The position numbers and the translations under genes were made by a program. DNA of 64,000 bases from JBGSPQ01 sp041738505. Its GTDB lineage: Bacteria > Patescibacteriota > Gracilibacteria > UBA1369. The stretch spans positions 1-64,000 of the forward strand of contig JBGSPQ010000005.1 in assembly GCA_041738505.1 (NCBI GenBank). The letters are read 5' to 3'. The notes under the pieces are model-generated. The model was given only the letters and a program-made list of their open reading frames with translations. It searched no databases and was not told the origin of the DNA. Shown here piece after piece: positions 23,091 through 31,970 of the stretch (the stretch's first letter is position 1; every line of letters starts with the position of its first letter).

Positions 23091-23420
23091 TTATAATAAG
23101 TTTTCCAGCACGCGCTTTGCATACTCCCAATTTCTTTTATTATGATCGTGAGTCGCCCGACCCTTAGAGGTAATCTTAAAATATTTACGACGACCACCCT
23201 GTGATTTATCGCCCCAATACCACTCAATATCTCCGTCCATCTCAAGCCGCCGGACGCTGGAATACATCGTAGCTTCCTTCAATTCATATTCACCGCCGGA
23301 GAGTTCGGCAATCAGCTTAACAATCTCATACCCATAATGATCCGCTTCGGATAAAATCCGTAAAATCATTGTATCGGTATGACCGCGCAACAGATCTGAT
23401 GTGATTTTATTATCATTCAT
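23091..23420 (-). CDS. PadR-family transcriptional regulator
   Basis: A 109-residue winged-helix regulator of the PadR family. DTMILRILSEADHYGYEIVK is the recognition region typical of PadR, followed by LKEATMYSSVRRLEMDGDIE and the wing GGRRKYFKITSKGR. PadR proteins often repress their own operon and respond to envelope or chemical stress. It is the promoter-proximal gene of a two-gene operon with the pentapeptide protein. Confidence 0.93.
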   Translation of the reverse strand: MNDNKITSDLLRGHTDTMILRILSEADHYGYEIVKLIAELSGGEYELKEATMYSSVRRLEMDGDIEWYWGDKSQGGRRKYFKITSKGRATHDHNKRNWEYAKRVLENLL

Positions 23421-23429
23421 AGCAATCCC

Positions 23430-23458
23430 ATCTTAATTTACACTACTATGACTGTCAA
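23430..23458 (-). promoter_or_regulatory. Promoter of the padR-pentapeptide operon
   Basis: TTGACA (23458-23453), 17 bp, TAAGAT (23435-23430) on the minus strand, about 10 bp before the ATG at 23420. The short leader would leave little room for a separate operator, so autorepression would overlap the promoter itself. Confidence 0.7.
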
Positions 23459-23672
23459 GGTAATATATTGATCATAAATGCACCCCCTGAAGATCATGGC
23501 AAAGCTTAATTAGAGACATCAAAAGAACCACGGCTAATTTGCTCACAACTAATCCATAGATTTACAAAATAAACCCAGTAAATTACAATAGCCGCACTGA
23601 CTTGGTTAAATGAATTTCTTAAAGACTTTAATAGTAACTAGACACAGAATAATTGATTAAAATATCTAAAAC

Positions 23673-23927
23673 ATGAATGAAATCAAACGTAAATGGGATC
23701 TAATAAAGGAAGCAAAGAGAAAATCTTGCATTGAAGAAATCATCACTTTTTTCAAACAAGAACGAGACGAACAAATCGGGGTAATTGCAGCGGAAGATAT
23801 ACTGGACTTTTTTTTACAATATATCGGCACGGACATCTACAATAAGGGAGTAGATGATTCAAAAGAACTATTAAAAAGACAATTTGAGAATTTGGAAGTG
23901 GATTTAGAACTTTTGCGCAATCAATAG
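23673..23927 (+). CDS. DUF2164 family protein
   Basis: An 84-residue cytoplasmic protein. The family signature is the run ERDEQIGVIAAEDILDFFLQ followed by IGTDIYNKGVDDSKELL. DUF2164 proteins are small helical proteins of unknown function. Preceded by about 210 bp in which no other feature was found. Confidence 0.82.
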   Translation: MNEIKRKWDLIKEAKRKSCIEEIITFFKQERDEQIGVIAAEDILDFFLQYIGTDIYNKGVDDSKELLKRQFENLEVDLELLRNQ

Positions 23928-23981
23928 ACTGCATATGAAGGAAATGGTCAAAGTCCATGAATTGAGATAAGTATTAACTAT

Positions 23982-24695
23982 ATGAAAAGAATATCAATTT
24001 ACGCGGGTGCGGCATTTCTTGCTATTTTGATAATGATAGCCACCACTTTTCAATACAGCCGTTCCTGGGAAAATGCATTTTTTATTGATCCGATTTATAA
24101 GATTGACACCTATGAAAAAATTGTAGCTCTCACTTTTGATGACGGACCTTCGGAAAAAAGAACTCCGGCACTTCTGGAATTACTGAATAAGTATGAAATT
24201 AAAGCCACTTTTTTTATGATAGGTGAAAATATTGAAAAAACCCCGGATCTTGCAAAGGCGGTTTATAATCAAGGACATCTAATAGGAAATCATTCTTACA
24301 ATCATCCCCGATTAATTTTCAGATCACCCTCTTTTATTATAGATCAAATTTCAAAAACAGATGATTTGATTAAATCAACAGGTCAAAAAGAAGTCCCCTA
24401 TTTTCGCCCGCCCTACTCATCAAAATACATTGTTCTGCCCTTGGTGCTGAAATCATTGGATAAAAAACTTGTTACGGGAACTTATGACCCCCCTTCCCAA
24501 TACCGCACACCCCTGGATTCAGAAAAAGTCGCCAATGAGGTGGTTTCAAACACAAAACCCGGTTCTATAATTTATTTACATGATGGAAAAAACACAGATC
24601 CTGAACAATTCGTAAAATCAGTGGAATTGATTATAATAGAGTTGAAAAATCAGGGATACAATTTTGTCAGATTGGATTACAATAATTTATCTTAA
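23982..24695 (+). CDS. Polysaccharide deacetylase (NodB homology)
   Basis: A 237-residue exported enzyme of carbohydrate esterase family 4. An N-terminal membrane helix (residues 6-22) leads to the NodB domain: ALTFDDGPSEKRTP with the catalytic/metal aspartates, IGNHSYNHPRL with the HxxxH metal site, and YFRPPYSSKY. The late motif IIYLHDGKN supplies the final His. It would remove N-acetyl groups from peptidoglycan or another surface polysaccharide outside the membrane. Confidence 0.9.
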   Translation: MKRISIYAGAAFLAILIMIATTFQYSRSWENAFFIDPIYKIDTYEKIVALTFDDGPSEKRTPALLELLNKYEIKATFFMIGENIEKTPDLAKAVYNQGHLIGNHSYNHPRLIFRSPSFIIDQISKTDDLIKSTGQKEVPYFRPPYSSKYIVLPLVLKSLDKKLVTGTYDPPSQYRTPLDSEKVANEVVSNTKPGSIIYLHDGKNTDPEQFVKSVELIIIELKNQGYNFVRLDYNNLS

Positions 24696-24736
24696 AAACA
24701 TATAGCCGCCGCACTTCCCACCTTTAACTTTGAATT

Positions 24737-25300
24737 ATGTCCAATAAAAAGATCTTATCCGCCGGTGAGCAAGAAGAATTGCTAAAATTATTGAAAAATC
24801 GATTTGAGAAAAACGAAAACCGCCATAAAGGTCTTGCATGGTCCAAAGTACAAGCAAAGCTTGAAGCTAATGCTGAAAAACTAGCATCCCTAAATGAAAT
24901 GGAAAAGACCGGCGGTGAACCCGATGTTGTTGGTTTCGACAAGAAGACAGGCGAATATATATTTAATGATTGTTCAGCGGAGAGTCCCACAGGTCGTAGA
25001 AATGTCTGCTACGACCGTGAAGGGCTGGAATCAAGAAAAGAGCATAGACCAAATAATAACTCCATTGAAATGGCGGCCGCCATGGGTATTGAGCTTTTGA
25101 CAGAAGAACAATACCGGGAACTACAGAAACTTGGTAATTTTGATATGAAGACATCCAGCTGGCTGAAAACACCCTCCGGTATCAGAAAACTCGGCGGAGC
25201 AATTTTTGGTGATTTTCGCTATGGAAATGTATTCGTTTATCACAACGGCGCCCAATCATACTATAGTTCCAGAGGATTCCGCGGAACACTGAAAGTTTAA
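24737..25300 (+). CDS. DUF4256 family protein
   Basis: A 187-residue cytoplasmic protein matching the DUF4256 family: EEQEELLKLLKNRFEKN-like start, KTGGEPDVVGFDKKTGEYIF, DCSAESPTGRRNVCYD and LKTPSGIRKLGGAIFGDFRY. Length agrees with the family. Function is unknown. Its stop lies seven bases before the next start, so the two are probably co-transcribed. Confidence 0.85.
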   Translation: MSNKKILSAGEQEELLKLLKNRFEKNENRHKGLAWSKVQAKLEANAEKLASLNEMEKTGGEPDVVGFDKKTGEYIFNDCSAESPTGRRNVCYDREGLESRKEHRPNNNSIEMAAAMGIELLTEEQYRELQKLGNFDMKTSSWLKTPSGIRKLGGAIFGDFRYGNVFVYHNGAQSYYSSRGFRGTLKV

Positions 25301-25307
25301 AAAACTA

Positions 25308-26126
25308 ATGTCAAACATTACACCATCGCGCCTGTGGACCCGCGACTCATCCGTTCTTTTGGGTGGCATAATATTGACGATGATTGTGGTTGTTTATTTC
25401 TGGTGGCCACTGGCGGATACCGTTATTAAACGCATGAATCAAGACGGGCAGTGGTGGCTTCACACCGATTGGCTTTTGATTGGAATTTTCGCCTTTATGA
25501 CAATCACCATCATGGCGCGGGCAAATCTAAAAAGAGACGCCCTGATAATTTTTACGGCGACCTGCGGAGGACTGGTGATTGAGGCATGGGGAACACAGAC
25601 CAATTTATGGCATTATTACACGGCGGAACGACCTCCGCTTTGGATTATCCCCGCCTGGCCGATCGCCACTTTATCAATAGACAGGATTACAATCTTTCTG
25701 GAATTTTTGATAAAAAAAATCACCAAAGATAAAGCTCCCAAAATTATTTTTAAAGCAGCACACTGGTTGATATTCGGTATTTTCGCCGTTCTTATGATTT
25801 CATTTGTCGCGCCCACGATAGATAAATCCTTCACCATATTCTCTTTGCTGATTTGTGCGGCAATCATCTTCACACCCACGGAATACCGGCGAACCGTACT
25901 GATTTTTATAGCGGGTGCGGCTCTTGGATATTTTCTGGAACTGTGGGGAACCACCCGTCGATGCTGGACATATTACTCCCTTGAAACCCCGCCACTGTTC
26001 GCAATCCTGGCCCACGGTATGGCTGCGGTCGCCTTTTGGCGTGTGGGACTGCTGTTAAAAGCGATAAAAAGAAAGATCTCTTCCGTCCCACGCTTAAAAC
26101 TGGTCATCCCCTGGGGAAAAAGGTAA
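25308..26126 (+). CDS. Membrane protein with internal duplication
   Basis: A 272-residue protein with about eight hydrophobic segments. Two related motifs lie about 120 residues apart: IEAWGTQTNLWHYYTAERPP near residue 85 and LELWGTTRRCWTYYSLETPP near 210, each followed by a helix. The repeat suggests an inverted or tandem duplicate transporter- or enzyme-like fold in which the WGT...YY...PP loops line a shared site. No family recognised. Confidence 0.65.
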   Translation: MSNITPSRLWTRDSSVLLGGIILTMIVVVYFWWPLADTVIKRMNQDGQWWLHTDWLLIGIFAFMTITIMARANLKRDALIIFTATCGGLVIEAWGTQTNLWHYYTAERPPLWIIPAWPIATLSIDRITIFLEFLIKKITKDKAPKIIFKAAHWLIFGIFAVLMISFVAPTIDKSFTIFSLLICAAIIFTPTEYRRTVLIFIAGAALGYFLELWGTTRRCWTYYSLETPPLFAILAHGMAAVAFWRVGLLLKAIKRKISSVPRLKLVIPWGKR

Positions 26127-26171
26127 AATTGTGTTAAATCATTTTTAAAATCAACCCAGCCCGCGCACCAC

Positions 26172-28847
26172 ATGAAAAAAACATTATTTATTTTACTGAT
26201 ATCATTTTTGATGGTCGGTACCGCACGGGCCGCTCTTCCACCCATAAAATCAACAGTTGAAATTGACACTTTCACGGCTAACGGCCCCATAACAAATAAT
26301 GAGGATTATTATGGTTATGGAGCCGATGAAATTGGAGACTTTGACGGAGACGGAATAATCGATATCGTGGTGGGAGCCTGGGGCAGTGACGTGGGAGGAT
26401 TAAACAGAGGATCCGTTCATATTAGTCTGTTGAATTCCGACGGATCAGTTAAATCCACTGTGGTAATTAACGATTTGACGCCAAATGGACCTATATTGGA
26501 CAACAGTGATAGTTACGGAATTTCAGTCGCCCCCCTTGGAGATTTGGACGGAGACGGAGTAACGGACATCATTGCGGGAACATGGGCGGATGACGCGGGA
26601 GGCTCAAATCGCGGCGGTGTACATATTCATTTTCTGAACGCGGACGGATCGGTCAAATCCACTACCGAAATCAACTCCCTTACTCCAAATGGTCCGATAC
26701 TCAACAATGCTGACATATATGGTGTAGATGTGGCTTCAATGGGAGATTTTGACGGTGACGGGGTAACCGACATCATTGTGGGGGCATTTTCTGATGATAC
26801 CGGAGGATCAGGCCGGGGAGCTGTACACATTAGTTTATTAAATAGCAACGGATCGGTAAAATCCACGACAAAAATCACATCGCTCACACCAAACGGCCCC
26901 TTATTGGCAAACGGTTATTCATATGGACGAGGCGTTACAACTATTGGGGATCTGGATGGAGACGGAATAACGGATATTGCAGTTGGAGCTGAAGGGGACA
27001 CTGCGGGCGGCCCATTGAGGGGTGCGGTATATATTAGTTTTTTAAATGCCAACCTTTCAGTCAAATCAACAACAAAAATCAGTTCTTTAACTCCCAACGG
27101 TCCCGTATTGGCCGATGGTGACAGATATGGCGTTAAGACAATGAATCTTGGAGATCTTGACGGTGATGGAGTAACCGATTTGGGGGTCGGATCATATCTG
27201 GATAATGACGGAGGTGCGGACAGTGGTGCATTTTATATCCATTTTTTAAATACAAACGGATCCGTTAAATCCACACAAAAAATAAGTACACTGACACCCG
27301 GGGGAGCCTCCCTTAACGCCGGCGATCTTTATGGAACTTCAATTGTAAGACTGGGAGATCTTAACGGTGATGGAACTCCGGATTTTGCAGTCGGAGCAAG
27401 CGCGAATGACACGGGCGGTTCAAACAGAGGGAAATTGCCCATTCATTTTTTCAATTCATTTATTACCCCTCCACTCCCTTCAGTTATTTCTCCTCCGGCT
27501 TCCTCCACCGTTTATAATAACCAAAACCCCACTTTTACGGGAACCGGAAGTCTACCCGCCAACGTAATTACAATCATGGACGGAGCCACTTTGATCGGAA
27601 CCGGAACAATCGCCGGCGACAATTCATGGTCAATCACAAGCATTCCGGTTCTACCATACGCGTCTTATAATTTTACAATATACGAATCGGGTGTGTATGA
27701 CGGTCCGACAGTATTGCACCCCATCACTTTGGTATTCGATATTGTTCCCCCCTCAGCCCCCCTTGCCTCGCCCGACCTTCAGGCCGCATCCGACACGGGA
27801 ATATCAAATACCGATAACATCACATCTCAAAACCTTCCAACCTTTGATATTCAATGCACAGAAATAGGATCCACAATTATTCTTTACAGCGACAATCCCG
27901 CTCCAAACAGTATGATTGGAATTCATTCCTTTACGTTGATAGGCACAGATGGTGCAACTGTCACGGTTGTTCTGACTGACGGTATACATAACATCTCTTA
28001 CACGGAAACCGACCCCGCGGGCAACGAATCGGCTCACTCCCCCGCCCTTGCTGTCACTATAGACACTTCCATAATCCCAGCACCAGTTACACCTATTGCC
28101 GGAGGAAGACCGCCCGAAGTAATCGAAGAACCAAATGAAACCATCCCCGAACCGTCCACAGATCAACCACCAACCGAAGACCCCCAAGATCTCCCGGAAA
28201 ATCTGACCTGTCTAAAAAAAGACTCAATCGAATCGCCATTCTCGGACATTTCCGGCCATTTTGCCGAAGATGCAATTTTACTTCTGACACAGACAATCAG
28301 CACTGAAACACGGGTTGTTGAAGGATATGATTCCAAAACGGGCTCTAAATTATTCAAACCGGACCGCTATATCTCACGGGCGGAATTTTTAAAAATGACT
28401 TTGTTATCAAACTGTCTGACAATCACACTTTGGGATCAAGCAATAAGTGAAGGCAAAGAGCCTGCAAAAATCTTTCTTGACGTACCCGTTGAATCCGATA
28501 AATGGTACAAAAATTATATTTATTCGGCCGCCGAGGCGGGTATAGTGGACGGAGCGATGGACGGAAATTTCTACCCCGAAGATCCGATTACCCGCGCCGA
28601 AGCCACCAAAATACTGATAAACATTCTCAATTTAATTGATGAAAATTATACGGGAACGAAATATTTCAACGATGTTTCGGACAACGAATGGTTTTTCGAT
28701 TATGTTTCTGCAGGTAAAGAAAATCACATTATAGAAGGATATGATACCAACCCTGAAAACGACGGTAACCGGCTTTTTATGCCAAACAACTTTATTACAA
28801 GAGCGGAAACGGCTTTGATACTGGTAAGAATATTCAATCTGGAATAA
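26172..28847 (+). CDS. FG-GAP repeat and SLH-domain surface protein
   Basis: An 891-residue exported protein with a signal peptide (residues 1-20 ending in ARA). Six FG-GAP/integrin-type repeats of about 67 residues span roughly 50-430; each has a calcium-binding loop such as DFDGDGIIDIVVGA or DLDGDGVTDIIAGT. Two Ig-like beta domains follow (about 440-650), then a Pro/Glu linker and three SLH domains at the C-terminus (GHFAEDAILLLTQ, KWYKNYIYSAAEAGIVDG, WFFDYVSAGKENHIIEGY). SLH domains bind cell-wall polymers, so it is displayed on the surface, maybe as an adhesin. The repeats are also visible at DNA level, which could allow copy-number change. Confidence 0.93.
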   Translation: MKKTLFILLISFLMVGTARAALPPIKSTVEIDTFTANGPITNNEDYYGYGADEIGDFDGDGIIDIVVGAWGSDVGGLNRGSVHISLLNSDGSVKSTVVINDLTPNGPILDNSDSYGISVAPLGDLDGDGVTDIIAGTWADDAGGSNRGGVHIHFLNADGSVKSTTEINSLTPNGPILNNADIYGVDVASMGDFDGDGVTDIIVGAFSDDTGGSGRGAVHISLLNSNGSVKSTTKITSLTPNGPLLANGYSYGRGVTTIGDLDGDGITDIAVGAEGDTAGGPLRGAVYISFLNANLSVKSTTKISSLTPNGPVLADGDRYGVKTMNLGDLDGDGVTDLGVGSYLDNDGGADSGAFYIHFLNTNGSVKSTQKISTLTPGGASLNAGDLYGTSIVRLGDLNGDGTPDFAVGASANDTGGSNRGKLPIHFFNSFITPPLPSVISPPASSTVYNNQNPTFTGTGSLPANVITIMDGATLIGTGTIAGDNSWSITSIPVLPYASYNFTIYESGVYDGPTVLHPITLVFDIVPPSAPLASPDLQAASDTGISNTDNITSQNLPTFDIQCTEIGSTIILYSDNPAPNSMIGIHSFTLIGTDGATVTVVLTDGIHNISYTETDPAGNESAHSPALAVTIDTSIIPAPVTPIAGGRPPEVIEEPNETIPEPSTDQPPTEDPQDLPENLTCLKKDSIESPFSDISGHFAEDAILLLTQTISTETRVVEGYDSKTGSKLFKPDRYISRAEFLKMTLLSNCLTITLWDQAISEGKEPAKIFLDVPVESDKWYKNYIYSAAEAGIVDGAMDGNFYPEDPITRAEATKILINILNLIDENYTGTKYFNDVSDNEWFFDYVSAGKENHIIEGYDTNPENDGNRLFMPNNFITRAETALILVRIFNLE

Positions 28848-28884
28848 TATTCAAATAATCTATTCTTTCCATTTATCATCATCA

Positions 28885-29064
28885 ATGACAAAAGAAATGC
28901 CGCTCCAAATAAATTTCGATGCGGATGAAACGGCTTTCCTTAATATTCTAAAAGAACATTGCCTGAAAAAAGGTGTTAGCATGGAAGAATATGTAAAAGA
29001 ATTGATTAAAAGAGACCTGGCCTGGGGCCATTTCAACCGAAAAAGAACAAAAGACAAAAAATAA
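28885..29064 (+). CDS. Small ribbon-helix-helix-like protein, 59 residues
   Basis: The frame encodes a basic start, a strand PLQINFDADE, then two helices AFLNILKEHCLKKG and SMEEYVKELIKRDLAW, and a basic tail. The order strand-helix-helix with a glycine turn fits a ribbon-helix-helix DNA-binding dimer, as in antitoxins and Arc-type repressors. No toxin gene is adjacent. It lies between the FG-GAP protein and a lipoprotein. Confidence 0.5.
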   Translation: MTKEMPLQINFDADETAFLNILKEHCLKKGVSMEEYVKELIKRDLAWGHFNRKRTKDKK

Positions 29065-29112
29065 ATTGATTAGCACAAACCAATTATTGTTTGATTCATT
29101 AACCATCTTTCC

Positions 29113-29463
29113 ATGAAACACATTTCATCCATTGGATTTATCCTTCTGTTAGCAATGATACTTGGCGGATGCGCATCCCCCGCCCCAATAGTCCCGGAAA
29201 AACAACCCGTCGAAACCGGAATGACCGAGACTCAGGCGAAAACCATCGCGGAATCCACATGTATTAAAGGCGGCGAATCCCTTGCCCCCGGATATTACAA
29301 TGAAATTACCAAAACATGGTGGTTTGATGCCAATCTGAACTCTACAAAAGCGGGCTGCAATCCCGCCTGTGTGGTTTCCGAAGAATCAAAAACGGCGGAA
29401 ATAAACTGGCGTTGTACGGGAGCCCTTCCTTCCACTGAAGAATCACGTGTTGATTCCATATAA
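29113..29463 (+). CDS. Small cysteine-containing lipoprotein
   Basis: A 116-residue lipoprotein with signal peptide and lipobox LGGC, the lipidated Cys at 20. The mature part is a single compact domain: ETQAKTIAESTCIKGGE, GYYNEITKTWWFDANL, AGCNPACVVSEE and EINWRC. The helix plus three-stranded hairpin with four Cys suggests disulfides and a PepSY-like or similar small fold. Function unknown. Confidence 0.7.
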   Translation: MKHISSIGFILLLAMILGGCASPAPIVPEKQPVETGMTETQAKTIAESTCIKGGESLAPGYYNEITKTWWFDANLNSTKAGCNPACVVSEESKTAEINWRCTGALPSTEESRVDSI

Positions 29464-29470
29464 TACAATT

Positions 29471-30538
29471 ATGCAATTCAAACCCGTTGACCTGAAGAAA
29501 GATCATAACGCACATAAAAACATCATTGAGTGGTGGTACTTTAACGGCCATTTAAAAGACAAAAAGGGAAATAGATACAGCTTTATGAATTGCCTGTTCC
29601 AGGCAGACCTGAAAAGAGTTAATCTGCCTTTCCTGCGAAAAATTCCCTTTAAAAAATACGCCGCCAATTTCCTGCCTTATGTGCATTTCGCACATTCAAC
29701 CGTTTCCGACATCGGCGCGAAAAAAAATTATAAAGAGTTGCAAAACATTTCTCTGGTATCCCGGGACAGCTTTAGCAAAGAAAAGCTGTTCATCAATTAC
29801 ATAGATCCTTTTATTGTGCAGGGATATGTTAACAATGAAATCATTGAAACCGCCCCCGGAAGCTTCAGGTTGAAAACGGATATGCTGGAACTGGAAATGA
29901 CGGCAAAAAAGCCCGTGCTTTTGGAACAAGGCAAAGGTTACGTTACGGTTTGCGGACGTGACAGTTTTTATTATTCCTTCACGGATTTACACACCAAAGG
30001 CAAAATCAAAATCAACAATAAAATTATTGAAGTTGAAGGCAAAGCCTGGATGGACCACCAGTGGGCGGACGTACCATACAGTAAAGACATATGGACTTGG
30101 TTCAGCTTCCAGCTGGAAAACGGACTGGACATCATGTGCGCCGAATACAGAGATAAGACGAGTTCCACAATGCTGGTGGATTTGATTGACTCAAAAGGCA
30201 AATGCGAACACTTTGACCGGCTCATAATTAAACCCGGCAAAGACAAATGGAAAAGCAAAGACACCAAAGCCGAATACCCGCTGGATTGGTACATTGAAAT
30301 CCCCGACAAAAAAATCACAATTGACGCCCATGCACTTATGAAAGAACAAGAAATGATTTACGGCGCCATCAACTATTGGGAGGGCCCGCTGGAAGTTTCT
30401 GCAACAATCGGCGGCAAAAAAATCAAAGGAGTCGGATTCGCAGAACTGGTAGGCTACCCTTCGGACTATAATTTTGTTATGCTTGCAATGAAAGAGTTAA
30501 ACAAAAATATCCGCCGAAAAATATTTCATACAAGATAA
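29471..30538 (+). CDS. AttH/CrtC-like lipocalin-fold protein
   Basis: A 355-residue protein related to the AttH/CrtC family, two lipocalin-like barrels in one chain. Marker motifs are IIEWWYFNGHLKD near residue 20, FAHSTVSDI near 75 and KAWMDHQWADVPYSKDIW near 195, where the His-Gln-Trp pattern is conserved in hydroxyneurosporene synthase relatives. The start at 29471 begins MQFKPVDLKKDHN. CrtC itself hydrates carotenoids; no other carotenoid gene is nearby, so lipid or isoprenoid binding is the safer claim. Confidence 0.8.
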   Translation: MQFKPVDLKKDHNAHKNIIEWWYFNGHLKDKKGNRYSFMNCLFQADLKRVNLPFLRKIPFKKYAANFLPYVHFAHSTVSDIGAKKNYKELQNISLVSRDSFSKEKLFINYIDPFIVQGYVNNEIIETAPGSFRLKTDMLELEMTAKKPVLLEQGKGYVTVCGRDSFYYSFTDLHTKGKIKINNKIIEVEGKAWMDHQWADVPYSKDIWTWFSFQLENGLDIMCAEYRDKTSSTMLVDLIDSKGKCEHFDRLIIKPGKDKWKSKDTKAEYPLDWYIEIPDKKITIDAHALMKEQEMIYGAINYWEGPLEVSATIGGKKIKGVGFAELVGYPSDYNFVMLAMKELNKNIRRKIFHTR

Positions 30539-30586
30539 AACAACGAAAAATTCTTACACATTTACTAATCGTTAACCAGCTTACTT

Positions 30587-30985
30587 ATGAAAGGATTCAA
30601 TTCAAATATTGAAAAAGATACTCTGGAAAACACCAATTTTCGCAAAGTGCTTTACACCGGGAAACACTGCCAGCTGGTTTTGATGAGTCTGCAGCCGAAT
30701 GAGGAAATCGGTATGGAAACACACAACGAAAACGACCAGTTCTTCCGCTTTGAAAAAGGACAGGGTAAATGCGTAATTGACGGCAATGAATACGCGGTGC
30801 AGGACGGGTCGGCCATTATTATTCCTGCCGGAGCCGAGCACAACATCATTAACACTTCCGCTACGGAAGAATTAAAACTATACACAATTTATTCGCCGGC
30901 ACACCACAAGGATGGAATCCTGCGCGCCACTAAAGAGGAAGCCGAAGCTAACGCAGAAGACTTTGACGGCAAAACAACCGAATAA
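30587..30985 (+). CDS. Cupin-2 domain protein
   Basis: A 132-residue single cupin. The first metal motif reads GMETHNENDQFFRFEKGQGK (H, H-equivalent N/Q and E), and the second AIIIPAGAEHNIINTS supplies a His. The barrel is of the sugar-isomerase or cysteine dioxygenase-like small type; the N and Q in motif one differ from the usual two His, so metal binding is uncertain. It shares its reading frame with the membrane frame directly after its stop codon. Confidence 0.85.
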   Translation: MKGFNSNIEKDTLENTNFRKVLYTGKHCQLVLMSLQPNEEIGMETHNENDQFFRFEKGQGKCVIDGNEYAVQDGSAIIIPAGAEHNIINTSATEELKLYTIYSPAHHKDGILRATKEEAEANAEDFDGKTTE

Positions 30986-31303
30986 GCAAATATACAATTT
31001 AGCCCAAGCACCATCGAATCCATTCTCTTAAACCACCTATTTTTCTTCCTTGTCGGCATTTTCCAGGACGTCTTCATTACCTACTATTACCAGACTGTAG
31101 CCAAAGAATACGCATGGAAAGCGGCGTTTTTTTCGTCATCCGTCACTTTAATCAACCTGCTAATCCTTTATGAAATTCTGACGGGATTAGAAAACCAGAT
31201 AATCAGCATTATTTTAGTATATGCCCTGGGTAACGGCGTCGGCACCTTCATGGTCATAAGAAAAAACAGCATAAAAAAAATCTTCTTTCGTAAAAAACCA
31301 TGA
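30986..31303 (+). CDS. Membrane protein gene without ATG, GTG or TTG start
   Basis: Directly after and in frame with the cupin stop TAA lies an open frame of 105 codons encoding a clear membrane protein: LLNHLFFFLVGIFQDVFIT, a second helix around FFSSSVTLINLLILYE, and IISIILVYALGNGVGTFMVI, then a basic tail. No ATG, GTG or TTG occurs until codon 91. Its stop overlaps the next gene's start (ATGA at 31300), a normal sign of coupling. Translation could begin at ATA 30992, ATC or ATT codons, or arise by readthrough of the cupin TAA; or the 5' end has been lost. The third helix recalls DUF5698/UPF0316-type proteins. The coordinates given are the open frame. Confidence 0.6.
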   Translation, partial: ANIQFSPSTIESILLNHLFFFLVGIFQDVFITYYYQTVAKEYAWKAAFFSSSVTLINLLILYEILTGLENQIISIILVYALGNGVGTFMVIRKNSIKKIFFRKKP

Positions 31304-31968
31304 AAAAAACTTTTAGATCGGTAATTTTTATGATGCTGCTTGGCATTCTTTTTACGGGGTTGATTCTTTTTCTGCCCGCGGGTTCATTCCTTTTTTGGCA
31401 GGGATGGTTATTTATGGGCATAATTTTCATCCCGTTCACTTTCGTAATCTCGTACTTTATTAAAAACGATCCCGCACTGCTGGAAAGAAGAATGAAATTC
31501 AAAGAAAAAGAGCATGAACAAAGCGCTTTAATAAAGGCTTCCTCCGTTTTCTTTTTCATCGGCTTTCTTATCCCCGGGCTGGATTATAGATTCGGATGGT
31601 CAAACGTACCTCCCGCATTATCGATAATCTCCTGCGTTATTATTTTCCTGTCGTATCTGGGTGTTTTTTACGTAATGAAAGCAAACAGTTACGCGTCGCG
31701 CGTGATAGAAGTCGAAAAAGACCAGAAAGTCATATCAAACGGCCCGTACGCAATTGTCCGTCACCCCATGTACACTGCAATGCTACTTATGTTTCTCTTT
31801 ATGCCGACCGCACTTGGTTCATATTGGGCCTTAATCCCCTTTCTGCCATTGATACCTATAATTGTATTAAGAATTTTCAACGAGGAAAAAGTTTTATCCA
31901 AGGACTTAAAAGGTTACACCGCATACCTGAAAAAAGTTAAATTCAGGTTAATCCCCGGAATCTGGTGA
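31300..31968 (+). CDS. Isoprenylcysteine methyltransferase-like membrane protein
   Basis: A 222-residue protein with five or six membrane helices of the ICMT/PEMT superfamily. The AdoMet-binding end is diagnostic: VISNGPYAIVRHPMYTAMLL, then helix and RIFNEEKVLSKDLKGYTAYL. Bacterial relatives methylate membrane-linked thiols or lipids. Its start overlaps the stop of the preceding membrane frame (ATGA), which suggests translational coupling. It converges with a lipoprotein gene two bases away. Confidence 0.82.
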   Translation: MKKTFRSVIFMMLLGILFTGLILFLPAGSFLFWQGWLFMGIIFIPFTFVISYFIKNDPALLERRMKFKEKEHEQSALIKASSVFFFIGFLIPGLDYRFGWSNVPPALSIISCVIIFLSYLGVFYVMKANSYASRVIEVEKDQKVISNGPYAIVRHPMYTAMLLMFLFMPTALGSYWALIPFLPLIPIIVLRIFNEEKVLSKDLKGYTAYLKKVKFRLIPGIW

Positions 31969-31970
31969 AA

